DNA from: Bifidobacterium apri
GTDB taxonomy: Bacteria; Actinomycetota; Actinomycetes; Actinomycetales; Bifidobacteriaceae
Direction of reading: 5' to 3'
Length of the DNA: 64,000 bases
NCBI RefSeq assembly: GCF_009299485.1
Contig: NZ_WBSO01000001.1
Location: 62,001-126,000, forward strand
Shown: piece by piece, positions 17,272 through 25,271 of the stretch
Layout: each line of letters starts with the position of its first letter
Numbering within the stretch: the stretch's first letter is position 1
Notes under the pieces: generated by a model
What the model saw: the letters and a program-made list of their open reading frames with translations, nothing else
What the model was told of the DNA's origin: nothing
Databases searched by the model: none
Translations under genes and position numbers: made by a program

Positions 17272-17979
17272 TCAACGCTGGCGTTTGAGCACATGCTTGG
17301 CGAGCGCATTGGCGATCGCCTGAACGACCTGTACCAAGACAATCATGATGACCACCGCAGACCAGGTGACTGTCTGGTCGAACTTCTGGTAGCCGTATGC
17401 GATGGCGAAATTACCTAGGCCGCCGCCGCCGATGTACCCTGCCATCGCGGACATGTCGAGCACGCCGATGAACAGGAACGCGTACGCGAGAATCAGCGGG
17501 CCGAGGGCTTCGGGGATGAGCACGGCGCGGATGATGGTGAATTTCGAGGCGCCCATCGCCCGTGCCGCTTCGATCACACCGGGATCGACGGGTACGAGGT
17601 TCTGTTCGACCAGTCGTGACGTGGCGAAGGTGCACATGACGACCATCGGGAAGATGGCGGCGGCCGTGCCGATGGACGTGCCGACCACCTTGATGGTCAG
17701 CGGCTGCATCGCGGCGAGGAAGATGATGAACGGAATCGGCCGGATGATGTTCACGATCACGTCCAGGATGTGATACACCACGCTGTTCTCGAACAGGTTG
17801 CCGGGGCGTGTGCCATACAGGATCACACCAAGGACAAGCCCCAGAAATCCGCCGATCAGCAGGGTGACAAGCACCATCTCCAAGGTTTGTGCCACGGATT
17901 GCAACAGCAGCGGTTTCAAAACCGTCCAATCGGATTTGCTGGCGAGACTCGTCGCAGCGTCAATCGTCCATGCGTTCAT
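17272..17979 (-). CDS. metI: Methionine ABC transporter permease MetI
   Basis: 235 aa inner-membrane permease with about five transmembrane helices. The EAA motif that contacts the ATPase reads EAARAMGASKFTIIRAVLIPEALG, and GGGGLGNFAIAYGYQ follows, both typical of the MetI family. Its start overlaps the metN stop by 4 bases, indicating translational coupling. Part of metQ-metN-metI. Confidence 0.95.
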   Translation of the reverse strand: MNAWTIDAATSLASKSDWTVLKPLLLQSVAQTLEMVLVTLLIGGFLGLVLGVILYGTRPGNLFENSVVYHILDVIVNIIRPIPFIIFLAAMQPLTIKVVGTSIGTAAAIFPMVVMCTFATSRLVEQNLVPVDPGVIEAARAMGASKFTIIRAVLIPEALGPLILAYAFLFIGVLDMSAMAGYIGGGGLGNFAIAYGYQKFDQTVTWSAVVIMIVLVQVVQAIANALAKHVLKRQR

Positions 17980-19112
17980 CGTGCCTCTCCTTCATCCCTT
18001 GCGACCGCCTGGTCGTATGCCACAGGGCGGCTTGCGGTGCCGAAATCAATCACGTCGCTGTCTTCACGCAACGCCTTCAGGAAGTCATCGAACCGCGGGT
18101 TCGTATCGTCGAATACGTAGGTGATCGCGCCGACTGCCGAACCGCCCACCGTGTCCATGCCACCGTAGACCAGCCCGCTGTGGATGCCGTATTGGGCGAT
18201 GAGGTCGGAAATGTTCTGTCCCGATGCCTTGACCGCGGGGCGTCCGTCGGCGGCTGGGATATCCTTCTGCCGCACCAGCACGCTGACGAGCCTTCCCTCC
18301 CATTCCTCATGCAGTTTTGCGACATGGGAGGCGTCCGGCAGCCCTGACAACGCGGTCGCGATGAACCGGCGTGTCACATTGCGCTGCGGGGCGGCGAACA
18401 CGTCATAGACATCGCCGCGCTCCACGATTCGCCCTGAGCTCATCACCGCCACTTTGTGGGCGATCTGCTGGACGACGTTCATCTGATGGGTGATGAGCAC
18501 GATGGTGACGCCAAGCTGCTCGTTAACTCGTTTGAGCAAGGCGAGCACTTCCGCCGTGGTTTCGGGGTCGAGCGCGCTGGTCGCCTCATCGGCCAGCAGG
18601 ATTTTCGGATTCGTGGCGAGCGCCCGTGCGATGCCCACACGCTGCTTCTGCCCGCCGGACAGCTGGGAGGGGTACTTGTCTTTGTGCTCGCGCAGCCCGA
18701 CGAAGTCAAGCAGCTCGTCCACGCGCTTGTCCTGATAATCTTTGCGCCAATGGTCGAGTTGCAGCGGGTAGGCGATGTTCTGGGCGACCGTTTTGGTGGA
18801 GAACAGGTTGAATTGTTGGAAGATCATGCCGATTTTCTGACGGATAGGGCGCAGCTTCGACTCGCTGAGCTGGTCCACACGCGTACCGAGCACGGTGACC
18901 GACCCGGATGTGGGGCGTTCCAACGCGTTGACCATGCGCACGAGCGTGGATTTGCCTGCCCCTGAATATCCGATGATGCCGTAGATGTCCCCCGCATCGA
19001 TTTCGAGACTGACATCATCGACCGCGCGGGTCGTCCCGTGTTCCTGCCCGCCGCTTGCACGACGGCGGTACTCCTTGACCACATGGTCGAAGGTGATGAC
19101 TGGTTCTGCCAT
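17976..19112 (-). CDS. metN: Methionine ABC transporter ATP-binding protein MetN
   Basis: ATPase of the D/L-methionine importer. ATG 19112 is the start (MAEPVITFDHVVKEYRRR), with AAGGAGG 5 bases upstream. Walker A GYSGAGKST, signature LSGGQKQRVGIARAL, Walker B ILLADEATSALD, switch histidine in TIVLITHQMNVV. The C-terminal 90 or so residues form the NIL regulatory domain (VSVLVRQKD ... YVFDDTNPRFDDFLKAL), which in this family binds methionine and shuts transport down. 378 aa, a normal length for MetN with NIL. Confidence 0.96.
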   Translation of the reverse strand: MAEPVITFDHVVKEYRRRASGGQEHGTTRAVDDVSLEIDAGDIYGIIGYSGAGKSTLVRMVNALERPTSGSVTVLGTRVDQLSESKLRPIRQKIGMIFQQFNLFSTKTVAQNIAYPLQLDHWRKDYQDKRVDELLDFVGLREHKDKYPSQLSGGQKQRVGIARALATNPKILLADEATSALDPETTAEVLALLKRVNEQLGVTIVLITHQMNVVQQIAHKVAVMSSGRIVERGDVYDVFAAPQRNVTRRFIATALSGLPDASHVAKLHEEWEGRLVSVLVRQKDIPAADGRPAVKASGQNISDLIAQYGIHSGLVYGGMDTVGGSAVGAITYVFDDTNPRFDDFLKALREDSDVIDFGTASRPVAYDQAVARDEGEAR

Positions 19113-19139
19113 CGTTGCCTCCTTGGTATGCCTTCCACT

Positions 19140-19184
19140 GCTATAGGCCCGGCCCAAGCTTTCGCCTGGCACCGGGCCTATAGC
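19140..19184 (-). terminator. Internal hairpin between metQ and metN
   Basis: A perfect 13-base stem GCTATAGGCCCGG (19140-19152) with CCGGGCCTATAGC (19172-19184), in the 105-base gap after metQ. No T tract follows. It probably stabilises the metQ message or causes partial termination, so more binding protein than transporter is made. Confidence 0.7.
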
Positions 19185-19217
19185 TTCAGGATAATCGCGA
19201 TGATGCCATCGGCGAAG

Positions 19218-20207
19218 TCACTGCTGCGCCTTGGCTTCCTTCTCGATGGTCGCCAGGTAGCTTTGCAGCTGCTTGGCGGTGAACTTGCTCGCCGAGACGG
19301 CGGTGCCGTCGGACTGGGCGTTGAGCTTGTCGAACACCTTCTTCGACTGGGCGATCTTCACGAGCTTGAGGTAGGTCTCGTTGTTCACATCCGCCTTGCG
19401 GGCGACGAAGGCGTTGATGTACGGGCGGGCCTCCTCGCTTTCGGCGTCATCCTGGTAGATGGCGTCCTTGGCTTTGAGTCCTGCGTCCGCGACGTAGTCG
19501 TTGTTGATCACACCGGCGACGACCTGCGGGTCCTTGAGCGAGTTGGCGACCTGCTCGGCCTTCAGCGGGGTGACCTTCACCTTGGATTTGGCGGTGTCGA
19601 TGTCGTTCGGGGTGGCGAATGCGGTCCACTTGCCCTTGAGCGTCACCAGCCCAGCGGACTTAAGCACGCCGATGGCGCGCGCCTGGTTGGTTTCGTCGTT
19701 CGGGATGGCGACCGTCTGCCCGGCCTGGATGTCGTCGATGCTCTTGACCTTGGTGGAGTAGACGCCCAGCGGGAAGATCGCAGTGCCGCCGATCGGCTGC
19801 AGGTCCTTGTTGTTCTTCACGTTGTAGTTCGCCAGGTAGAGCAGGTGCTGGAACTCGTTGAGGTCAAGGTCGCCGGAGTCAAGCGCCGGGTTCTCTGACG
19901 TGTAGTCCTGGAAATCAATGATCTTCACGTAGATGCCGGCCGCTTCGGCTTCCTTCTGGAATTCCACCCACTGCGGGTCGGTCGCGCCGACCACGCCGAT
20001 CTTCACCGGGTTGGACTTGGAGCCTTTGGCAGCCGAATCGTTGCTGCCCTTGACCGCACGGACACCGAAGAACACCGCGACCGCGATGAGCGCGATGACG
20101 ATGACGGCGATGACGATATTGCGGCCGGTGTGGTTGACGCGGACCGGCTCCTGCGGATCGGACAGTGGCGCTGTCGGCTGGTTGTGCTCGGAAGACGCTT
20201 GTGCCAT
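19218..20207 (-). CDS. metQ: Methionine-binding protein MetQ (NlpA family), membrane-anchored
   Basis: Solute-binding protein of the MetNIQ importer. ATG 20207 (MAQASSEHNQPT) with GAGGAAAC upstream; 329 aa. Residues about 30-52 (NIVIAVIVIALIAVAVFFGV) form one hydrophobic segment. There is no lipobox cysteine, so it looks held by an uncleaved helix rather than by lipid. After that the NlpA fold is clear: VKIGVVGATDPQW, YTSENPALDSGDLDLNEFQH, AIPNDETNQARAIGVL, NNDYVADAGL. First gene of the metQ-metN-metI-amidohydrolase run. Confidence 0.94.
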   Translation of the reverse strand: MAQASSEHNQPTAPLSDPQEPVRVNHTGRNIVIAVIVIALIAVAVFFGVRAVKGSNDSAAKGSKSNPVKIGVVGATDPQWVEFQKEAEAAGIYVKIIDFQDYTSENPALDSGDLDLNEFQHLLYLANYNVKNNKDLQPIGGTAIFPLGVYSTKVKSIDDIQAGQTVAIPNDETNQARAIGVLKSAGLVTLKGKWTAFATPNDIDTAKSKVKVTPLKAEQVANSLKDPQVVAGVINNDYVADAGLKAKDAIYQDDAESEEARPYINAFVARKADVNNETYLKLVKIAQSKKVFDKLNAQSDGTAVSASKFTAKQLQSYLATIEKEAKAQQ

Positions 20208-20508
20208 GGTTGTTTCCTCTCTCTTGTGCGGTGCGGTGCACCGCGATGCATGTGCCGCCGGATTGATCCGGCTTGCTGTATCCAACACCATAGCCGCCGT
20301 TTGGCGTTGTTCAGCCGGTTTTATGCGAATTGCCTTATTCGTGTTCGTTATAGCTTGCGACGAAACGGCGAGGATTCAAGGTTTTCCTGGTGTGCGACCA
20401 GACGCTTCCGGAACGCAAAGCAGCGCACTCCCCCGTTTCGGGCATCCCGTGCGCGGGCGGGTGTCCCGCGTACACTGGTGGCGTACAGCGACAAGGAGCG
20501 ACACCGAC
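20208..20508. other. Divergent intergenic region metQ / HAD gene (301 bp)
   Basis: No gene is seen. It holds a 12-base palindrome GCGGTGCACCGC at 20233-20244 and a small CCGG-ATTGAT-CCGG hairpin in the metQ leader. TACACT, just upstream of the HAD gene, is a possible -10. No S-box or other SAM-sensing riboswitch structure was recognised. Confidence 0.5.
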
Positions 20509-21333
20509 ATGACTTTCCAACTATCCTCCGAAGCGGCGGCGCGCATGAAAGCCGCGTTCTTCGATATCGACGGCACACTGACCAGTTTCGTCACGCATAT
20601 CGTGCCGCAATCGACCATCGACGCGTTGCATGCGCTTCAGGATCGCGGCATCCGCGTGTTCATCTGCTCTGGGCGCGCCCCTTCGCATATGCAGGTCGTG
20701 CTGGACACGATCCCGGTGCATTTCGACGGCATCGTCGCGCTCAACGGCCAGTATTGCTTCGATGACGCAGGATTCACGCAAAGCGAATCACTCGACCCGG
20801 ACGACATCCGCACCATCGTATCCTGGCTGGACGCCCACCCGGACATCGTGGCGAATTTCTGCGAGCGCGACTACGTGTATTTCAACCAGATCACCGACAC
20901 GATGCGCGACACGTGGCGGCAGCTGGGCAAAACGGCGCCCAAGGTGTTCGTCGACGACCCGCATGTGCGCATTCCACGGCATGTGACCTACCAAATCAGC
21001 CCGTATATCACACCTGAGGCCGAACGAGAGCTGACGGCGTTGTGCCGGCACACCACGGGGGTGCGTTGGCATCCTTCGTTCACGGATCTGATTCCCGCGG
21101 ACGGCGGCAAACCGCGCGGCATCCAGCGGTTCTGCGACCATTACGGCTTCACCCGCGAGCAGACGATCGCGTTCGGCGACGGCGGCAACGATGCGACGAT
21201 GCTCGCCTATGCGGGGCTCGGCGTGGCGATGGGCAATGCGACCGATGATGCGAAACGGGCGGCGGATTATGTGACCGATGACGTGGATCATGACGGCATC
21301 CTGCACGCCTTGCAGCATTTCGGCATCCTGTGA
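20509..21333 (+). CDS. HAD-superfamily sugar-phosphatase-like hydrolase (Cof type)
   Basis: Probable phosphatase of small phosphorylated metabolites, cytoplasmic. ATG 20509 has AAGGAG upstream and starts MTFQLSSEAAARMK; 274 aa. Motif I FFDIDGTLT with both aspartates, motif II ICSGRAP, motif III lysine in GGKPRGIQRF, motif IV GDGGNDATML. The inserted C2 cap between motifs II and III places it with Cof/YidA-like enzymes. The substrate cannot be deduced. It is divergent from metQ. Confidence 0.9.
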   Translation: MTFQLSSEAAARMKAAFFDIDGTLTSFVTHIVPQSTIDALHALQDRGIRVFICSGRAPSHMQVVLDTIPVHFDGIVALNGQYCFDDAGFTQSESLDPDDIRTIVSWLDAHPDIVANFCERDYVYFNQITDTMRDTWRQLGKTAPKVFVDDPHVRIPRHVTYQISPYITPEAERELTALCRHTTGVRWHPSFTDLIPADGGKPRGIQRFCDHYGFTREQTIAFGDGGNDATMLAYAGLGVAMGNATDDAKRAADYVTDDVDHDGILHALQHFGIL

Positions 21334-21408
21334 CGGCAAGCGCCGACCTCCCATAGCGTGAGGAGCATCACGGGTCTCCCCGTCCCCTCGCTATGAGACG
21401 ATGGAGGT

Positions 21409-21948
21409 ATGACCACAGTTATCATGCATACCACCGAGGGCGATATCACCCTCAATCTTTTCGACGACCAGACTCCGAACACCGTGGCGAACTTCCTCGG
21501 TCTCGCCACCGGCGAGCAGGCGTGGCGCGACCCGTTCACCGGCGAGGAGAAGCATGACCCGTTCTACGACGGGCTGACCTTCCACCGCATCATCAAGGAT
21601 TTCATGATCCAGGGCGGCTGCCCGATCGGTAACGGCACCGGCGGCCCGGGCTACGAGTTCGATGATGAGATCGTCCCCGATCTGGTCTTCGACCGCCCGT
21701 ATCTGCTGGCCATGGCGAATGCCGGCCTGCGTCGCGGTCGCGACGGCCAGCCGCACGGCACCAACGGTTCGCAGTTCTTCATCACCACGGTCCCGACGCC
21801 GTGGCTCAACGGGCATCACACCATTTTCGGCGAGGTCGCCGATGACGCTTCGAAGGCGGTCGTCGACAAGCTCGACGCCGTGGCGACGGACCGTTCCGAC
21901 GCCCCGCTGGAGCCGGTCGGCATCACGTCAGTGGAAGTCGTGAAGTAA
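21409..21948 (+). CDS. Cyclophilin-type peptidyl-prolyl cis-trans isomerase
   Basis: 179 aa cyclophilin with no signal peptide, so cytoplasmic. Catalytic and binding residues of the fold are visible: [13 protein letters not shown] (the active-site Arg and Phe/Met/Gln), [16 protein letters not shown] and [15 protein letters not shown] 21409 follows GGAGG by few bases. Single gene, closed by a strong terminator at 22003-22036. Confidence 0.96.
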   Translation: MTTVIMHTTEGDITLNLFDDQTPNTVANFLGLATGEQAWRDPFTGEEKHDPFYDGLTFHRIIKDFMIQGGCPIGNGTGGPGYEFDDEIVPDLVFDRPYLLAMANAGLRRGRDGQPHGTNGSQFFITTVPTPWLNGHHTIFGEVADDASKAVVDKLDAVATDRSDAPLEPVGITSVEVVK

Positions 21949-22002
21949 GCCTGATCGCTCATTCGCGTATCAACACGTATCAACACGTGAGGCGCGCAAC
22001 CA

Positions 22003-22036
22003 GTGAAGCCCCTGCCGGATCCGGCGGGGGCTTCAC
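22003..22036 (+). terminator. Terminator between cyclophilin and exporter genes
   Basis: The stem pairs GTGAAGCCCCTGCCGG with its complement ending GGGGGCTTCAC. It stands between two convergent genes and can serve both. Confidence 0.85.
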
Positions 22037-22059
22037 TATCCTCAGGCCTTGCCGGGGCG

Positions 22060-24285
22060 TTATTCCGCCCGGGCATGCCGTTCGCACAGCATCTTCGTGT
22101 CATGCGTGGTCACGGCCATGCACACGACCACGCTGATCACGCAGATGACTACGACTTCGACCATGCTCACGGCAGGGTTGAAATCATAGGTGCGCGACAC
22201 CGGGTCATAGTATTGCAGCAGCTGCACGTACCGGTGAATCCCGTTGAGCATGATCGCCCCGAACAGTACGGTCTCGGTGATGACCAGTGGCGCATGGATA
22301 CGGATGAACGCCCACCCATGGATATACCGAGCGAACACTTCCTGTGCCCGCCCGCGCACATGCGTGCGTGCTAATGCGACGCCCGACATGACCAGGACCA
22401 ACACACCGAGGATGAACGAGGCTACTGCTTGGTACAGCGAGCGCTGCGCTTCGGCGATTTCATTCAGCGTAAGCTTTGCGGGAGTGCTCATCGCCGTTAT
22501 CGCCGTGTCCAATCCGGCTTGTTTGAGTTCTTTCCACGCCTGATCGGGGTCGCTGAAGAACAGGCTCATCGATTCAGTGCTGTAATCGAAGAGATTATCA
22601 ACGTCCGACGAGGGATCGATGCCGATGATAATCGTCCCGGTCTGCGCATGGCCGACATCCGCGATATCATCGGCGTTCGAATTCTGGGTGAACCGGTAGT
22701 CGAACGCCGCCTGCCCCTTCAAGCCGGTGACCGTTTCAATGCCCGGCCCTGGAGCATCGTTGAACTCGGTGTCCTGCTCGTGTTCCAGATACTCTTGCCA
22801 ACCATACTTGTGAATCAGCTGGGTCTGGGCCCATTGCTCGTGGACATATGCGGAGACAATCTGGCCGATCGCGTCCGCATCGCCGCTGCGCTCCTGGGGG
22901 ATGACCAGCAGCACCTTGCCGTCGGGGACTGCTCGGATGCGAGTGCCGGACGAGTCCTTGATGACGTTGCGACGAAGGTATGCCGTGTTCACAATGAGCA
23001 CGTTCCCTGATACGGCGGACGTGGATGACGTGTCGTCGCGAATGTCCGACAATCGTGTCTTGTACGCCCGGATCACCTTGCCGGCTTGGTTCTCGTGCGC
23101 CACCCATTGCAGGTAGGCGCCCATGTCGGCATCAGTGGCCGAGCCACGGAACCCTTCGACATACGCCACCGAGCCGTTGTCGCCCCAATAGGCGAGCCGT
23201 TGCCGCGCCTGGCCGACACTCACGCCTGCGGTCATCAGCGCACTGACGGTCGCCATCGACACCAATGCTGCGGGAACCCGTATCACGTACATGTCAAGCG
23301 TGGCCCGGCCGACCGGAATATGGCCTTTCAACCCGGAAAGCACCGGCTGTAAGGTGGCCAGCCGCATGCCCCCGACATGGAAGAGCGCGATGACCAGCAG
23401 GAACACCGCCAACACCACGGCGAACGCCCTGAGCATCCGCTGCCATTGTGCGAAGCCATCGATTGCGGCATATGTGCATGCAGCCAGGACGATGATGCCA
23501 ACCCCGGCTAAGAGCGAAGCGCGCAGATTCGCTCGCACATCGCGTACCCAGATTTGTCGGCGCGCATAGCCATGCAACTGGTACACGGCGTAGCCTTTCG
23601 CATTGAGCATCGCGAACAGCAACGCCAGCAACGCACACAACAGCAAAGACAACAACGCGGCGATGCATAGTTGTTCAGGCAGGTTCAAGAATGTTCTGGC
23701 TATATTCATCCGCCATGCAGTTATGCTGTAGCCCATGGCAGGAAGCTTGGATACGAGTTGATGCGCCGCCTTCGAACGCGAAGCGCTGTTGCCTCCCACC
23801 AGCGCATAGCTGCCGCCGACTCCGAGCCGCCCGCTGTCCGAGACGGGTTTGACTCGTGTGGTCATAAGTCGCGGCAGAACGTCCGGATATCCATCGCGCA
23901 ACCATGTCTCCCCGAGGGAACCCGGGTATGTGGAAACGTATGCGATGCGCCCGGTATGCGGCCTTTTGGCGTCAGGGACAGTCAACACGAGCGTGACGCC
24001 GTTGTCCTTTGCGATTCTTGACATCGTGTCAATCGCCTGGGCTGCAGACACATGGTCTGCATCCTGCGAGGCCAAGGACTGGGCGAACGGCTTGAGCATG
24101 CCAACCGGCTCTTCTTCCGCCCCCGGGGTGCTATCCAAGGAACCCGCCGCGACGATCTCCAAGTAGACATCATCGTAATGGGCGATCGCCGGCGCCGTAT
24201 CCTCCTGGGCGACCAGCATGAAGCTGAATATCACGGAGAACAATACGGCAAAAGCGATCGTCATCGAAAACAAACGGTTGTTCAC
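22060..24285 (-). CDS. Bacteriocin-associated integral membrane protein (DUF1430-like, ABC exporter permease)
   Basis: 741 aa. One N-terminal helix (about 8-26), a large external domain, a cluster of helices around residues 205-350, a second external domain and three C-terminal helices. This FtsX/MacB-like layout, paired by a 4-base overlap with an ATPase gene, matches the family annotated as bacteriocin-associated membrane protein in lactococcin 972-type loci. Likely role: the membrane half of an exporter or an immunity system against a peptide. No lactococcin-like precursor gene is visible beside it. ATG 24285. The family call is from the pattern, not from a search. Confidence 0.75.
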   Translation of the reverse strand: MNNRLFSMTIAFAVLFSVIFSFMLVAQEDTAPAIAHYDDVYLEIVAAGSLDSTPGAEEEPVGMLKPFAQSLASQDADHVSAAQAIDTMSRIAKDNGVTLVLTVPDAKRPHTGRIAYVSTYPGSLGETWLRDGYPDVLPRLMTTRVKPVSDSGRLGVGGSYALVGGNSASRSKAAHQLVSKLPAMGYSITAWRMNIARTFLNLPEQLCIAALLSLLLCALLALLFAMLNAKGYAVYQLHGYARRQIWVRDVRANLRASLLAGVGIIVLAACTYAAIDGFAQWQRMLRAFAVVLAVFLLVIALFHVGGMRLATLQPVLSGLKGHIPVGRATLDMYVIRVPAALVSMATVSALMTAGVSVGQARQRLAYWGDNGSVAYVEGFRGSATDADMGAYLQWVAHENQAGKVIRAYKTRLSDIRDDTSSTSAVSGNVLIVNTAYLRRNVIKDSSGTRIRAVPDGKVLLVIPQERSGDADAIGQIVSAYVHEQWAQTQLIHKYGWQEYLEHEQDTEFNDAPGPGIETVTGLKGQAAFDYRFTQNSNADDIADVGHAQTGTIIIGIDPSSDVDNLFDYSTESMSLFFSDPDQAWKELKQAGLDTAITAMSTPAKLTLNEIAEAQRSLYQAVASFILGVLVLVMSGVALARTHVRGRAQEVFARYIHGWAFIRIHAPLVITETVLFGAIMLNGIHRYVQLLQYYDPVSRTYDFNPAVSMVEVVVICVISVVVCMAVTTHDTKMLCERHARAE

Positions 24286-25046
24286 TGTTCTTCCCCTGAC
24301 TCGTCGCCGCCATCCCCGTGATGCGCAGACAAATCAATCGTGCGGTCACAGGCTTGTGCGACCGCATCCGAATGGGTGGCGATCACGACGGTGGCGCCTT
24401 GACTGGCCATATGGCGCAACCCGTCGACCACCATGTGTGCATTCGCTTTGTCGAGCGCTCCGGTCGGCTCATCGGCGAGCACCAATCCCGGACGTTTAAC
24501 CATAAGACGAGCGAGTGCGACACGCTGCTGTTCGCCGCCTGACATCCGATACACCACATCAGCGTCCCGTCCAGGCAATCCAACGTATTCCAACGCCTCG
24601 TGCGCGGCGGCGACACGGCGGTTGCGCGGCAGGCCGCCCCATGCAACGCTGAGATTATCCATGACATTCGCATTGTCAATCAACGCGTAATCCTGGAACA
24701 GGTATCCGAGGCGGTTCTTGCGGAACAGGCGCTTGGCCCGTTCGTTCATCGATGCCACGTCCGACCCGTCGATAAGCAGCGTGCCCGAGGAAGGCCGTTC
24801 AAGCAACCCTAGGCAGTTGAGCAACGTCGATTTGCCGCATCCAGAAGGGCCGACCAGCGCGACCATATCACCCGCATGCAAGTCGAATCCGAGTCCCTGC
24901 CATAAGGTTCTCTTGCCGAATGTCTTGCACAGATCCGTGACCTGCACCGTACAACCCAGCAGTGGCCCCGAGATATCATCGGGCGCGTGCCCGCTTGAGT
25001 GTTCCGCGACTTGTGCTGCGCCTTGCGCGGACGGCATCGTTGTCAT
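24282..25046 (-). CDS. ABC transporter ATP-binding protein (bacteriocin export / immunity type)
   Basis: 254 aa ATPase of the LolD/MacB-like group. Walker A GPSGCGKST, signature MSGGEQQRVALARL, Walker B LVLADEPTGALD, switch His in VVIATHSD. ATG 25046 has AAGGGAAA upstream. The end overlaps the start of the membrane partner (ATGA), so both are made together. An N-terminal stretch of about 30 residues is extra and not part of the fold. Confidence 0.92.
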   Translation of the reverse strand: MTTMPSAQGAAQVAEHSSGHAPDDISGPLLGCTVQVTDLCKTFGKRTLWQGLGFDLHAGDMVALVGPSGCGKSTLLNCLGLLERPSSGTLLIDGSDVASMNERAKRLFRKNRLGYLFQDYALIDNANVMDNLSVAWGGLPRNRRVAAAHEALEYVGLPGRDADVVYRMSGGEQQRVALARLMVKRPGLVLADEPTGALDKANAHMVVDGLRHMASQGATVVIATHSDAVAQACDRTIDLSAHHGDGGDESGEEQ

Positions 25047-25117
25047 GACGGTTTCCCTTCCTCATATGCATTGCATCGGCACCACTGCACCACAATCGTG
25101 CTGAGAGCACCCATGCA

Positions 25118-25150
25118 TCCCTGATGAGACTCACAGTACATCATCAGGGA
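25118..25150 (-). terminator. Hairpin between rel and the exporter ATPase
   Basis: Stem TCCCTGATGA (25118-25127) with TCATCAGGGA (25141-25150). It lies in the 225-base gap between the rel stop and the ATPase start. Position fits a rel terminator, but there is no T tract. The rest of the gap holds nothing recognisable. Confidence 0.55.
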
Positions 25151-25271
25151 TGGAATGTGAGGGAAATCACAGGGCGTGTCGTTTGGCGTGTCGTTCCAGT
25201 ATGCGTGTCGTCACACGGAAACGCTGCCAGGTACCAATCGTCGACGGCCGCATAACCCGACCGCTGCCGGA

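Noticed and set aside
20208-20508. SAM riboswitch upstream of metQ
   Set aside because: Only small palindromes are present; none of the conserved cores of known SAM riboswitches was recognised.
25047-25271. A lactococcin 972-like precursor gene in the gap upstream of the exporter
   Set aside because: No open frame with a signal peptide and ribosome site was seen on either strand.
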